DNA of 64,000 nucleotides from Gp1-AA122 sp035631655 (GCA_035631655.1 DASQIH010000069.1:1-64000), one strand, 5' to 3'. Numbered from the stretch's first letter, positions 9,469-19,661 are shown. Program-made: numbers and translations. Notes: generated by a model from the letters alone, not told the origin.

Positions 9469-10728
9469 CAATAGGTCGGGCGAAGGCATGGTGCTCAATT
9501 GGCGAGGTCCGCTGCTGGCCGCTGGGATTTTCGCGGCTGTATTCGCGATTCTGCTGCTCATGGCGCATCAGAACCAGTCGAATACGAGCGATATGGGATC
9601 CAGCTTACGCGAGGACCCCTACGGCACCAGCCTGTTGTTCGATTCCTATGGGCGCGCTGGGTATCAAGTGAAGCGCAGCCAGGATGAAGACTCCCTGTCC
9701 GATCAGAACGCGTTGAGGACAACAGCATTCTTTATCGGCGGCCACTCCTCTGATGGTTGGAAAATGGAAAGGGGAAATCTCCCGACCGGGGAGAAGTTTC
9801 GCAGACGAGTGGAAGATTTTCTTGCGCGCGGCGGGCGCGTCGTGCTGGTCGCTCCCGCTTGGGAACTAAAGTCCGAGTCTCAAGGTTGGGAAGTCGAAAA
9901 CAAGTGGGACGAAACTCCACATGAATCCGGACCAACTTGGGTCTCTCCCGATCCCGGCGCGATGCCGGCGGGCAGCGAGAAGATGTATCTCGCCGCCCAT
10001 GCCCCGCGGCTCAAGACAGACGCGGCATGGACCGCCCTTTATTCCGGGCCCGTGGACGCCAAAGCAGAGGCCGACTCATCTGTGCATGTCTACATGGCAA
10101 TGCGGAGAGTCGGAAATGGCGACCTGATCGCCGCAAGCCAACAATCGTTCTTGTTAAACGAAGCGATCAAGACGCGTCCAAATCCGGCGCTGCTGGATTT
10201 TCTCGCGGGGGGGCGCCCGGTGGTTTGGGTGGATGAAACGTTGCATGGACTGCACCAGGGTGAGGGGGTGCTTTGGCTGGTGCAGCGATACCGGCTGCAG
10301 GCCGCGCTTCTGCTTTTCTGGGCGACTTTGCTGGCGCTGCTTTGGAGCATGAGCGGTGATTTAGTGCGACGCCCGACTCGCGATCGGGACGCACATATCA
10401 TGCGTCATAGCGAAGGCGCCGGAGTGGCCGCGCGACGCCTGCTCCAGCGCAGCATTGCAACAGAACAGGTAGTGGCGGAGTGCTGGGAAGAGTTCCGCCG
10501 CCGCTCGCCGCAGGATGCGCAAGCTATTTCTGCAGATCCACAGAGCGGCCCGCGGCTGCGCGCGGCGCTGGCGCAGCCTCCTCTAGCGGGCTACAGGCAG
10601 TTAAGGCAGTTAAGCCAGTTGGTCGCGGAGCGCCGCACATCCGCAAAAGGTCTGGCTCGCGCCGACCGTGATGCGCCTGACAGTTCCACATCTTCACCGA
10701 AGAAGGGTCCCGAGGAGGCACGGTTCGC

Positions 10729-10732
<4 letters not shown>
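9461..10732 (+). CDS. DUF4350 domain membrane protein
   Basis: The protein has 423 residues. It has a membrane segment near the N-terminus (about 17-37), then a domain of about 180 residues of the DUF4350 type: the early motif REDPYGTSLLFDSYGRAGY, the central GGRVVLVAP, and a later GNGDLIAASQQSFLLNEAI. A second membrane segment (about 285-305) and a cytoplasmic tail of about 100 residues follow. The DUF4350 fold is related to glutamine-amidotransferase or ThuA-like Rossmann domains, but no catalytic cysteine is evident. DUF4350, DUF4129, MoxR and DUF58 genes are a known recurring set. It ends in an ATGA overlap with the moxR-type gene. Confidence 0.8.
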
Positions 10733-11757
<1,025 letters not shown>

Positions 11758-11809
11758 GGCCGCATACGTATCAAGCGCGGCAAAGGATGGCATCGAAGCG
11801 GGCGAAATC

Positions 11810-13396
11810 ATGACGGCTGGAGATAGGAAGCAAGCAGGCGTTGGTGCGCCGGGCGCGGCTATCGTTGCCGAGGTCGAAGCTACGGCCGCGCCGACACATT
11901 GTGACCCGCTTGTAACCAACAAATTTGCGCGGCGGATCGCGCTTCGCCCAGTGGGAACGCGGTTCAGTTCAGAGGTCTCGCTCGCGTGGGTGATGGGATT
12001 CCTGGCCCTAGGGGCGTGCATTGCGCCATGGCCCCGACACGGATGGCTATGGTTCGAGCTGATCGTCACGACTGTGGCGCTGCTAGTGTGTTATGACGGG
12101 CTCGCGCTGTGGCTCACCCGCCAAGAAGGTACACCAGTCCTGCTAACCCCAGAAAAAGGCCTTCGCGGACGCGAAGGGCAGACCATCCAGGTTCCGCTCG
12201 CACTCACTGCCTCGGGGCGGCGCCGACCATGCCGCGAAGTCCGCGTGGGAATCATGCCGGCAACAAAAGAGAGCGAAGCCGCTGTTCGAGTGAAAAAAGA
12301 GCCTCAGCGGCTGAAGCTTGAGCAGTCGAATTCGGCCGAAGAAGGATCAACCCCAGGAAACACCGAGCAAGTCCAGCTCTGGCCATGGATGCCGGAGATC
12401 GCTTTGCTTCGGCGCGGGCTGTGGCCTGGGCCGCGCGTTGGAATCGAGCGGCGGTCGCACCTCCGAATCTGGCGCTTGCGGCAATGGTTTGATTTGCCGG
12501 AGCCTTTGCGAATCGAGGCGGATTTGCGATCCGGGCGACGGGAGATTCTGCGCAGCCCGGTTTACCGCTTGCTTGTAGCCTCTCAACAGACGCCGTGGAC
12601 TGGGCACGGGCGCGATTTCGAGCGCTTGCGGGAATACCAGCCTGGCGATAACTACTCAGAGATCGCGTGGAAGTCGACGGCGCGTCGCGCCGCTCCGGTC
12701 ACCCGGCTTTTTCAGTGGGAGCAGAAGCAGGAAGTATATTTCGTAGTGGACCAATCGCGGGCGTCCGCGCTTGCGCTCGATCCAACAGCAGCTCCCGAGA
12801 GTGATGTCTCACAAAGGCGCGCGCCGCGACGGTTGCTGGATCTCGCTGTGGAGACGGCGTTGGTGGGCGCGACCGTCGCGCTTGAACTTGGCGATGAGTT
12901 CGGGCTGGTCACCTACGCGGATGAGCCCAAGTCCTGGTTACGCGCAGGAAGCGGTCAATCCCAGTTTCATCAATTCCGTGAGCGCCTGTTGAATATTGAG
13001 CCTTTGCCGACGACTGCGGATTACGAAGCGCTGTTTGGCGAAATTCGGGTACGGCTGCGGCGGCGCGCCTACCTGCTGTTGCTGGCGGATTTGGCGGAGC
13101 GCTCGGTTTCGGACTCCTTGCGCCGCGGAGTTGGCCTGGTCCGCTCGTCACATGCCCTTTTAATGACGAGCATCTTGCCGACTCACGCGCGGCCGGCATT
13201 TTCGCCAGGTGAGGAGTTGCACACCGAACAGGATGTGTATGCGGCGCTCGCGGGTGAAAAAGAAAACCAGCGCCTCGGCGCGTTGGCGCGGCAAATGCGC
13301 CAATTGGACGTGCAGCTCCGGTATATTCCTGCGGAAATGTTCCTGCGAACAGCTGTTGAAGGATATCTGGAAAGCAAGCGGGAGCAGCGGCTGTGA
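11810..13396 (+). CDS. DUF58 domain protein, likely MoxR partner
   Basis: The protein has 528 residues. Two hydrophobic segments (about 60-100) anchor it to the membrane. The diagnostic DUF58 motif is RDFERLREYQPGDNYSEI, followed by WKSTAR near residues 265-290. After it comes a von Willebrand A-like region (VYFVVDQSRASALAL, with a DxS start of a MIDAS-like loop). DUF58 proteins are the standard partner of MoxR ATPases. A Glu/Ser-rich insert around residues 145-185 (ATKESEAAVRVKKEP onwards) looks like a flexible loop and could be lineage specific. It overlaps the SpoIIM-like gene by 4 bp. Confidence 0.88.
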   Translation: MTAGDRKQAGVGAPGAAIVAEVEATAAPTHCDPLVTNKFARRIALRPVGTRFSSEVSLAWVMGFLALGACIAPWPRHGWLWFELIVTTVALLVCYDGLALWLTRQEGTPVLLTPEKGLRGREGQTIQVPLALTASGRRRPCREVRVGIMPATKESEAAVRVKKEPQRLKLEQSNSAEEGSTPGNTEQVQLWPWMPEIALLRRGLWPGPRVGIERRSHLRIWRLRQWFDLPEPLRIEADLRSGRREILRSPVYRLLVASQQTPWTGHGRDFERLREYQPGDNYSEIAWKSTARRAAPVTRLFQWEQKQEVYFVVDQSRASALALDPTAAPESDVSQRRAPRRLLDLAVETALVGATVALELGDEFGLVTYADEPKSWLRAGSGQSQFHQFRERLLNIEPLPTTADYEALFGEIRVRLRRRAYLLLLADLAERSVSDSLRRGVGLVRSSHALLMTSILPTHARPAFSPGEELHTEQDVYAALAGEKENQRLGALARQMRQLDVQLRYIPAEMFLRTAVEGYLESKREQRL

Positions 13397-14424
13397 TTTT
13401 GAATCTCGAACGATTTCAGGCACAGGCGCGGCCGCGCTGGAAAAACCTCGAATCACTGCTAGGCGCGCTCGAAAGCCGACCGGACCGCCGATTGAATCCA
13501 GCGGAAGCGCAACAACTGCAAGAGCTTTACGCCCAGGCTGCCGCGGATTTGAATCGCGTCACGCACGGCGCATTGGCGCCCGAACTAAGACAGTACCTCG
13601 AGCGACTGGTGGCACGAGCTTATGCGGAGCTATATTACGCGCCGCCGACGCGCTCCGAAATCTGGCAGCCGCGCCGCTGGTTAAGGATTTTCAGGGCGTT
13701 TCCGGAATCGTTTCGGCGGCAGTCCCGCTATTTTGCACTGGCCGTGCTGGTCACGGTTTTGGGTTGTACGCTGGGCGGCCTCGCGGTGCGCTACGACCCC
13801 GCCTCCGTAGACGTGCTGCTTCCGGCAGATTACCTGCGCAATCCGGGCCAGCGCGTGCATGAAGAGGAGCAAGGACAGGGTCAGCACCTGAACTCCGCAC
13901 AGACCGAAGCAACATTCTCGGCGCAACTGATCAGGCACAACATCCAGGTAGCCCTGCTTGCAGCGGCACTCGGCGTAACGTTTGGCATTGGGACGGCACT
14001 CCTCCTCTTCGAGAATGGCGTACTGCTCGGGGCCGTAGCGGTTCATTACACGCAGCGGGGCTTCGGACTGTTCATGACGGCGTGGCTGTTGCCACACGGC
14101 GTGTTTGAGATTCCATCGATCTTAATCGCCGGGCAAGCGGGGTTTTACTTGGCGCGCTTGCTGCTCCATCGGCGCGAGGACCGCAATGTTCGTCAATCGA
14201 TGCGCGAATGGTTGGTACTGGTCGCCGGGTTGGCGATGATGCTGGTATGGGCCGGAATCATGGAAGCTTTTTTTTCTCAGCATCACGCGCCCGTTCTGCC
14301 GTATGGATTTAAGGTTGCGGTTGCCGCAGCAGAACTCGTGCTGCTGACGATCTATCTACTACTGATCGGACGAAGAGAGATCGGCGCGGAAGCGCGCTCT
14401 AGCGTTCGTTCGGAGAACAGATGA
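13393..14424 (+). CDS. Stage II sporulation protein M-like membrane protein
   Basis: The protein has 343 residues and starts with a GTG overlapping the upstream stop (GTGA). The first 110 residues are soluble and helical (RWKNLESLLGALESRPD, RLNPAEAQQLQELY). Five or six membrane segments follow in the SpoIIM/DUF95 pattern, including NIQVALLAAALGVTFGIGTA, ENGVLLGAVAV and the segment after LPHGVFEIPSILIAGQAG. In sporulating Firmicutes SpoIIM belongs to the engulfment machinery; in non-sporulators such proteins occur next to RDD, DUF4129 and MoxR genes with unknown function. This gene follows that second pattern. It overlaps the terminal RDD gene by 4 bp. Confidence 0.85.
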   Translation: MILNLERFQAQARPRWKNLESLLGALESRPDRRLNPAEAQQLQELYAQAAADLNRVTHGALAPELRQYLERLVARAYAELYYAPPTRSEIWQPRRWLRIFRAFPESFRRQSRYFALAVLVTVLGCTLGGLAVRYDPASVDVLLPADYLRNPGQRVHEEEQGQGQHLNSAQTEATFSAQLIRHNIQVALLAAALGVTFGIGTALLLFENGVLLGAVAVHYTQRGFGLFMTAWLLPHGVFEIPSILIAGQAGFYLARLLLHRREDRNVRQSMREWLVLVAGLAMMLVWAGIMEAFFSQHHAPVLPYGFKVAVAAAELVLLTIYLLLIGRREIGAEARSSVRSENR

Positions 14425-15227
14425 CAGATACTCAGTCAACCCGCGCGTCGACAGCGGTCGAACTGACCATTGCGACGCCGGAAGGTGTGCTCTTTCGACT
14501 GCCCCTGGCCGGTCCCGCGTCCCGCCTTTATGCCATGCTGCTCGATATCGCAATCGTGCTGGGGACGGTGAACGGAATAGGGCTGCTAGTTTACTGGATT
14601 TTCGCGAAAGCACCGGGATTTGGAGTCATGGTGATCACGCTCGCGGAATTCGCAATTGGGTTTGCCTATGGCGCATTGCTGGAAGGTTTTTGGAACGGGC
14701 AGACGATTGGAAAACGCCTATTCCATTTGCGCGTGATTGACCAGGCCGGACTTCCGCTACGGATCGAACAGGCGTGGGTACGGAATCTGATGCGCGTCTT
14801 TGATGCGCTGCCGTTCGCCTATCTGGTTGGAGGAATTTCCGTACTGAGCAGTCCTCTGATGCAACGCTTCGGCGACCGAGTGGCGGGGACGCTCGTTGTA
14901 CGCCAAACGCCGCTGGCCGTGCCGGGGGAGGAATCCTGGACGCGGCAGAAGTACAACTCCTTCATGGACTATCCCACAATCGCGGTGCATCTCCGCCGAG
15001 CGGCAACGCCGAAACTGGCTAGTCTGATTCAAGATGCGCTGCGCCGTCGCAACGAACTAGCGCCTTACGCACGGCGGGAAATCTATCGCGAGCTGGCCAC
15101 ATACTTGCAGAGCGAAATCTCTACATTTCCCGACGAATTGGTTGAGAGGCTTAGCGATGAACAGTACTTGATCAATGCGTCTGGCATCCTCTTTGGAGAT
15201 CAACGCCCGTCGCGAGTTCAGGGTTGA
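14421..15227 (+). CDS. RDD family membrane protein
   Basis: The protein has 268 residues. The ATG overlaps the upstream stop (ATGA). The RDD domain covers about residues 20-165, with SRLYAMLLDIAIVLGTVNGI, then GFWNGQTIGKRLFHLRVID and RNLMRVFDALPFAYLVGGIS, ending at the motif RFGDRVAGTLVVRQ typical of the family. The C-terminal 90 residues are soluble and carry LRRRNELAPYARREIYRELA, seen in the SpoIIM-associated RDD group. It is the last gene of the ten-gene operon. Function is inferred only from context: a membrane complex served by MoxR. Confidence 0.85.
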   Translation: MTDTQSTRASTAVELTIATPEGVLFRLPLAGPASRLYAMLLDIAIVLGTVNGIGLLVYWIFAKAPGFGVMVITLAEFAIGFAYGALLEGFWNGQTIGKRLFHLRVIDQAGLPLRIEQAWVRNLMRVFDALPFAYLVGGISVLSSPLMQRFGDRVAGTLVVRQTPLAVPGEESWTRQKYNSFMDYPTIAVHLRRAATPKLASLIQDALRRRNELAPYARREIYRELATYLQSEISTFPDELVERLSDEQYLINASGILFGDQRPSRVQG

Positions 15228-15725
15228 CAATTTACGCTTGAAAAGCCAATGGTCGGGTTGTGGGACTGAGTGGGCGCTTTGCGAGACGAATGCACTCTTG
15301 GCCGTATGACGGGCGATCCGGAAGCCAACTGTTGTTATCAGATTTCAGTCGTTGACCCTATTCAGTGGGTCTGTCTGAACTCCGACCAAATTCATCAGAT
15401 GTGGTGAGAGAGTCTTTACGGTTTCTTGCCCACCGCAGCCTGCTCCGGCTTTTCTTCTTATCCTTCAAGATCGGACGCTTGGAACCCGGGCTCTTGAGCC
15501 CGGAGAACTTCTGTGTCCCCGCGATGTCGCCCCGCTCCAAGTCCTTCCACTCCGGCGCGCGGCCGAACGAGGGGACGTGCCGTCACGGCATCCCTCGCCG
15601 ACGGTCCATGGTTGTTTCAGCGGGCCGACCTTGACCTGTGCACGGTGCAGCGAGAAGTAGGAACAACCCAGCGACATTGGGCTACCCCCGCGGGACAAGA
15701 ACGCTACCAAATTCCACTTGAGTTA
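15228..15725. other. Intergenic region between the MoxR-type operon and the transposase remnant
   Basis: I see no supported gene here. A hairpin with 8-bp arms (CCGGGCTC at 15486-15493 and GAGCCCGG at 15496-15503) has a 2-nt spacer and no T-run. Short frames on both strands have no recognisable motif. The region may be part of the decayed mobile DNA that continues to about 17.5 kb. Confidence 0.4.
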
Positions 15726-16136
15726 TCACAGACATAGCGAGGTGAGGCAGTGTGAAGCAGATTTGTAGTAGTCGAAGTACGAAGTGAGGGTTCGACGGAG
15801 CGAGCTCTCATGGAACACGATCACATGATCCAGGCACTCCCGCCGAATGGAACCAATCACCCGCTCGACGTAGGCTCTCTGCCAGGGGGATCGCGGCGTG
15901 GACGGTACTTCGCGAATGCCCATGTCTCGCACCTGTTCTCGGAATTCATGGCCGAAGATGGCATCGCGGTCGCGCAGCAGGTAGCGCGGGAGTTGGTCGA
16001 AAGGAAAGGCCTCCCGCAGTTGCTGTCCCGTCCACTCCGCCGTCGGATGGGCGGTCACATTGCAGTGCAGAATGCGGCGACGGTCATGGGCCAACACCAG
16101 AAACACGTAAAGAACCTGGAAGCGGATGGTGGGCAC
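15726..16136 (-). pseudogene. IS481-like transposase (integrase core) remnant
   Basis: The frame encodes most of an rve integrase core: VLYVFLVLAHDRRRILHCNV, then HPTAEWTGQQLREAFPFD, the second catalytic Asp region LLRDRDAIFG, and the Glu region RSPWQRAYVERVIGSIRREC. The C-terminus breaks after TSYFDYYKS, where the usual RTHLSL continuation is out of frame. Upstream of 16136 only scattered similarity remains, so the N-terminal helix-turn-helix part and the first catalytic Asp are lost. This copy should not be active. Terminal inverted repeats were not found. Together with the mazEF pair and the tRNA fragment it marks a zone of past insertions. Confidence 0.75.
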
Positions 16137-16548
16137 CCTAAGGTGGCTAGGAATGCAAGATGTCGCGCATGCTGATGCGGGAGTCGAGTAGCAAGGTAGT
16201 TTTCTGAGTCCGTCCGGCTAAGCACCTGCAATTTCCACACGTATGCTGTAAGCAGCGCATCTTTCCCGGCACAAGGCCAGCGTGTCGTCGAGGATGGTTT
16301 GTACCGAAGTAGTCTCGTCTGCAGCCGCGATCTTCCGCTTTCAGATAATTCAGCACAGGTGTCAGGTTCATTGGGCCTGGGGGCGGTAAGGCAGCTGGAC
16401 AGATGGGGTCGACGCTCGTGCCGCAAATGGGCGTTTCAGAGGCTTGCACGACCGGCCCAGCCATTGGTCTCGTCAGATCACAATTGTGGGCCTTGACCAG
16501 CGTGCTTGAGTTGAGAGGTTGCGCAGAACGGGCAGATAAAGGCTGCGC
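16137..16548. other. Degraded region upstream of the transposase remnant
   Basis: No intact gene is seen. The first 70 bp on the minus strand look like decayed transposase sequence joined to the in-frame part below 16136. The rest has short frames that I cannot assign. Confidence 0.35.
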
Positions 16549-16902
16549 TCAGGGTTTAGCAAGGCCGAGCAGGGCGGCGAGCCTTGCCTGCACGTTCTTG
16601 AGCACCTTGGCTGGCGCTTTATCGAAATATCTGGCGCGCCGTTCGCCCCAGTCAATGCTTCTCACAGCGTCCGATAAGATGGTTCCGCCTATTTTGAGGC
16701 CAGCAGGCAAGTCAACTTCGAAGGGGTATCCCTTAATTGCATTGGTGACTGGAACCACCACGGCCAAGCGGGTTTTTTGGTTGTATCCCCTCGGGGAGAG
16801 AACAAGCGCTGGCCGCCAGCCAGCTTGCTCGTGGCCTACTTGCCCGATGCCGAGATCGAGTTTGATGAGATCACCGGTGTCGGGAACGTACTCGGTTACC
16901 AT
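16549..16902 (-). CDS. mazF: MazF/PemK-type toxin (endoribonuclease)
   Basis: The protein has 117 residues, the usual length for MazF. Family landmarks are GDLIKLDLG near the N-terminus, the RPALVLSP strand, the PVTNAIKGYPFEVDLP segment with its conserved Thr and Lys, and the SDAVRSIDWGERRA region that contributes to the RNA-binding and catalytic groove. MazF toxins cleave mRNA at short sequences in the cytoplasm and are held inactive by MazE. The start overlaps the end of mazE by 7 bp, the standard antitoxin-toxin coupling. All landmark residues appear intact, so activity is plausible. The cleavage sequence cannot be predicted. Confidence 0.9.
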   Translation of the reverse strand: MVTEYVPDTGDLIKLDLGIGQVGHEQAGWRPALVLSPRGYNQKTRLAVVVPVTNAIKGYPFEVDLPAGLKIGGTILSDAVRSIDWGERRARYFDKAPAKVLKNVQARLAALLGLAKP

Positions 16903-17162
16903 ACTTCATGGCCGATGGGACGGCCCCAGTCCTGCTCGCGATGACGGTTCCGAGGAGTGATTCCTGCGACCAATTTTTCGAGGGTGATTTCAGGCTCCGT
17001 CGGCTCCAGGGCAATGCGCCCATTTTCGACGCGCACTGTCAACTCATCCCCTTCTCGAAGGCGGGCCTGCTTCAAAATTTCTTTCGGCAAACGAACGGCC
17101 TGGCTGTTCCCCCACCTGACGACCTGCACGCGCGCCCTCGCGGCTGTAGATGTTGGTGCCAT
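16896..17162 (-). CDS. mazE: MazE-type antitoxin (AbrB fold)
   Basis: The protein has 88 residues. The ATG at 17162 was preferred over an upstream in-frame start at 17213 because GGGGGAAAG lies two to five bases before it and the upstream extension runs through the promoter. The N-terminal half is an AbrB/MazE DNA-binding domain: VVRWGNSQAVRLPKEIL, then ARLREGDELTVRVENGRI. The C-terminal tail (ITLEKLVAGITPRNRHREQDW) is the likely disordered toxin-wrapping part. It should autoregulate the operon through the palindromes at 17186-17205. Confidence 0.9.
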   Translation of the reverse strand: MAPTSTAARARVQVVRWGNSQAVRLPKEILKQARLREGDELTVRVENGRIALEPTEPEITLEKLVAGITPRNRHREQDWGRPIGHEVW

Positions 17163-17184
17163 ATCTTTCCCCCTCAATGGTTTG

Positions 17185-17213
17185 AGTATATACATTCGTA
17201 TATACATCGTCAA
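17185..17213 (-). promoter_or_regulatory. mazEF promoter with overlapping twin palindromic operator
   Basis: Read on the minus strand, TTGACG (17213-17208) and TATACT (17190-17185) are separated by exactly 17 bases, a near-consensus sigma-70 promoter. Two identical 8-bp palindromes, GTATATAC, at 17186-17193 and 17198-17205 cover the -10 element and the spacer. Binding of MazE or MazEF there would block RNA polymerase. Use of these sites is inferred. Confidence 0.75.
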
Positions 17214-17442
17214 TCACGGCCCGGGAGCACCGGGAGCACCCCGCCAGTGAACGCGCTTCATGCATGGGCATCAATTACCATGGTCTTTTTTTAAAAGTTG
17301 GCCAGGACGCTCGTGTTTGACGGAGAGCGTGCGCATGGTGCTTGTTGTTTAAGAACGCAATGCAACGCAAACCCCCATTAGACCCCCATTACCCGTTTCC
17401 TGGACTTTCCAGGGATTCCTTCTAGCGCCACTCGTGCCGCGT

Positions 17443-17487
17443 CTCATAACCCAAAGGTCGGTGGTTCAAATCCACCCCCCGTAACCA
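17443..17487 (+). pseudogene. 3' half of a tRNA-Met(CAU), probable att site of an integrated element
   Basis: The segment begins at an anticodon loop CTCATAA and continues through a variable region, a T-arm (GGTGG, TTCAAAT, CCACC), the 3' acceptor strand CCCCGTA, a discriminator A and an encoded CCA at 17485-17487. The 5' half is absent: the bases upstream neither pair with the acceptor strand nor form a D-arm or the 5' anticodon stem. A tRNA cut at the anticodon loop is the usual product of tyrosine-integrase insertion at a tRNA gene. A terminator follows. The matching complete tRNA is not in the window. Confidence 0.7.
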
Positions 17488-17504
17488 ACGGAATCATAAA
17501 CTTA

Positions 17505-17530
17505 GGGCCGCTCGGATGAGCGGCCCTTTT
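17505..17530 (+). terminator. Rho-independent terminator after the tRNA fragment
   Basis: The stem GGGCCGCTC/GAGCGGCCC (9 bp, loop GGAT) is followed directly by TTTT and then CAGTTTT. It would end transcription of the tRNA-Met to which the 3' fragment belonged. Confidence 0.8.
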
Positions 17531-17590
17531 CAGTTTTCCGTGTTTTGTCCCAAACCAGGCTGAGTATTTCCTCACGGTTGCCGCCATTGG

Positions 17591-18808
17591 TCACTCGAAG
17601 CGCAGGGCCTCGATGGGATCCAGTCTAGCGGCCTTGCGGGCAGGGTAGTAGCCAAAAAACACGCCGACGGCCATCGAAAATACTACAGCCGCCACGATGG
17701 CGGTGGGCGAGATCAGAATCGCCCAGCCTAAGAGCTTAGTAATTACCAGCGATGTCCCTGCTCCCACCAGAATGCCGGCGGAGCCGCCTAGCAAGCTGAG
17801 TACGATCGATTCGCTGAGAAACTGCCATTGAACGTCCTGCTCGGTGGCACCGATGGCGACGCGAATGCCGATCTCGCGGGTACGCTCGGTGACCGAAACC
17901 AGCATGATGTTCATGATGCCAATGCCGCCTACGATGAGCGATACACCTGCGATGGACGCCAGCAACATGGTCATCACCTGGGCCTGTTGATCGGCGAGTT
18001 GGGCGATGTCGGCGAGGTTACGAACTTGAAAATCATCATCCTCGCCGCTGCGGATTCTGTGGCGATCGCGGAGCAGCGACGTGATCTGCTCCTGGGCGGC
18101 GTAACTGGCAGGCTGAGAGACGGCTGAAGCGACGATGTACTGCAGCCAGTCCTGCCCGGTAATTTTTTTCTGCAAAGTGGTAATCGGGACGTAGACCCCG
18201 TCGTCCTGATCGGCACCCATGCCAGATTGGCCTTTGGCAGACAGTACGCCAACCACCTGGAACGGCAGATTGCCGATGCGGATAGTCTGTCCGACGGGAT
18301 TTATATTTTGGAAAAGATTTTGCCGGACGGTATCGCCGATCACCGCGATGTTCGCAGCATGAGTGACGTCGTCCTGGGTGAAACTGCTCCCGCCAGCAAA
18401 GGGCCAATCGCGAATCGTAAAAAATTGCGGTTCGGTGCCGTTAATTCGGGTGGACCAGTTTTGGTTCTGGAAGACTACTTGGGAACTGGCACTTGCGCCG
18501 GGAGCAGCAGTGGCGATGAACGGCACCTCGTGAAGAATCGCCGTCATGTCATCATAAATCAGGCTCTTGGTGGCTCCGACTCCGAGATGGGTGCCGCCGC
18601 GGTTCACGCTTCCCGCGCTTACATAAATCAGGTTGGTGCCCATGGAGGCGATCTGGTCCTGAACCTTCTGCTGCGCGCCCTGGCCGACACCGACCATGGC
18701 GATCACTGCGGCCACGCCGATGACGATGCCCAGCATAGTGAGGATGGAGCGCATTTTGTTGCGCGATAAGGCGCGGAGCGCAATTCTTAAAGTGGCTGTG
18801 AATTCCAT
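17591..18808 (-). CDS. MacB/YknZ-type ABC transporter permease
   Basis: The protein has 405 residues with the MacB topology: a membrane segment at about 20-42 (MRSILTMLGIVIGVAAVIAM), a large periplasmic MacB core domain to about residue 280, then three membrane segments ending in the FtsX domain (GIMNIMLVSVTERTREIGIR, about 298-317, and GYYPARKAARLDPIEALRFE at the end). It is the permease of a tripartite exporter with the ATPase and adaptor encoded just upstream. These systems export macrolides, peptides or lipoproteins; the substrate here is unknown. An outer-membrane TolC partner is not in the window. Confidence 0.9.
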   Translation of the reverse strand: MEFTATLRIALRALSRNKMRSILTMLGIVIGVAAVIAMVGVGQGAQQKVQDQIASMGTNLIYVSAGSVNRGGTHLGVGATKSLIYDDMTAILHEVPFIATAAPGASASSQVVFQNQNWSTRINGTEPQFFTIRDWPFAGGSSFTQDDVTHAANIAVIGDTVRQNLFQNINPVGQTIRIGNLPFQVVGVLSAKGQSGMGADQDDGVYVPITTLQKKITGQDWLQYIVASAVSQPASYAAQEQITSLLRDRHRIRSGEDDDFQVRNLADIAQLADQQAQVMTMLLASIAGVSLIVGGIGIMNIMLVSVTERTREIGIRVAIGATEQDVQWQFLSESIVLSLLGGSAGILVGAGTSLVITKLLGWAILISPTAIVAAVVFSMAVGVFFGYYPARKAARLDPIEALRFE

Positions 18809-18855
18809 AAAGCCTTCTTCCTTCCCGCCGTTTTTCGACGGGACACCGGCGCTAC

Positions 18856-19644
18856 CTAGTCGTCCTGGGCCGGGAGATGCAACAGCACGTCCGCCGCCCG
18901 GGGCCGATTCTTAGCGACATCTTCGCGACGAATCTTGCCATCGCGGAATACCACGATGCGCTTGGCAAACTGGGCGATATCCTGCTCGTGCGTGACCAGG
19001 ACAATGGTCAAACCCTGCGCGTTGAGATCTTGAAAAATCTGCATGATTTCCACCGAGGTTCTGCTGTCCAGGTTCCCGGTGGGTTCGTCGGCCAGCAGAA
19101 TTGACGGACGATTCACCAGAGCACGGGCAATGGCAACACGCTGCTGCTGACCTCCAGAGAGCTGCGAGGGAAAGTGCTCCACACGATCAGCAAGGCCAAC
19201 CATCTCCAGCGCTCTCTGGGCGCGCTCCAGCCGCTCTTGCTTAGGCAATTGAGCGTATAAGGTAGGCAGTTCGACATTTTCTATGGCGGTGGTTCTGGCC
19301 AGCAGATTGAATCCCTGGAAGACGAAGCCCAGCTTGTGATTGCGAATCGCGGCCAGAGTTTTCTTGTCGAACTGCGAGACGTCGGTGCCATCGAGGAAAT
19401 AGCGGCCGCTAGTGGGCTTGTCGAGGCAGCCAAGCAAGTTCATGAACGTGGATTTGCCGCTCCCGCTGGAGCCCATGACCGCAACAAATTCCCCGGGCTC
19501 GATCTCGAGGTTGATGCCACGCAGGGCGTGAACCTTGGTTTCCCCCAAGTCGTAATACTTGTGAACATCTTCAACGCGGATGGCGGCGGTTGTCGCCTGG
19601 TGGTCAGGGGCCGTCGTGCTTCGATCCAGAATAGCGGTTGCCAT
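18856..19644 (-). CDS. MacB/LolD-type ABC transporter ATP-binding protein
   Basis: The protein has 262 residues. The ATG at 19644 has AGAGG about six bases upstream, and earlier in-frame starts run into the adaptor gene. Walker A is GSSGSGKST, the Q-loop is FVFQGFNLL, the signature is LSGGQQQRVAIARAL, and Walker B is ILLADEPTGNLDS. The H-loop His is in LVTHEQDIAQF. In MacB proper the ATPase and permease are fused. Here they are separate genes, as in Bacillus YknXYZ and the Lol system. It sits 17 bp after the adaptor and 47 bp before the permease, so the three form one operon. Confidence 0.92.
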   Translation of the reverse strand: MATAILDRSTTAPDHQATTAAIRVEDVHKYYDLGETKVHALRGINLEIEPGEFVAVMGSSGSGKSTFMNLLGCLDKPTSGRYFLDGTDVSQFDKKTLAAIRNHKLGFVFQGFNLLARTTAIENVELPTLYAQLPKQERLERAQRALEMVGLADRVEHFPSQLSGGQQQRVAIARALVNRPSILLADEPTGNLDSRTSVEIMQIFQDLNAQGLTIVLVTHEQDIAQFAKRIVVFRDGKIRREDVAKNRPRAADVLLHLPAQDD

Positions 19645-19661
19645 AAATGCCTCTTGCATAG

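Noticed and set aside
16403..17294. Plus-strand frames over mazEF
   Set aside because: They are antisense shadows of two small genes with clear MazE and MazF motifs.
17412..17487. A complete tRNA-Met
   Set aside because: The 76 bases ending at CCA have no 5' acceptor strand pairing with CCCCGTA and no D-arm or 5' anticodon stem. Only the 3' half exists.
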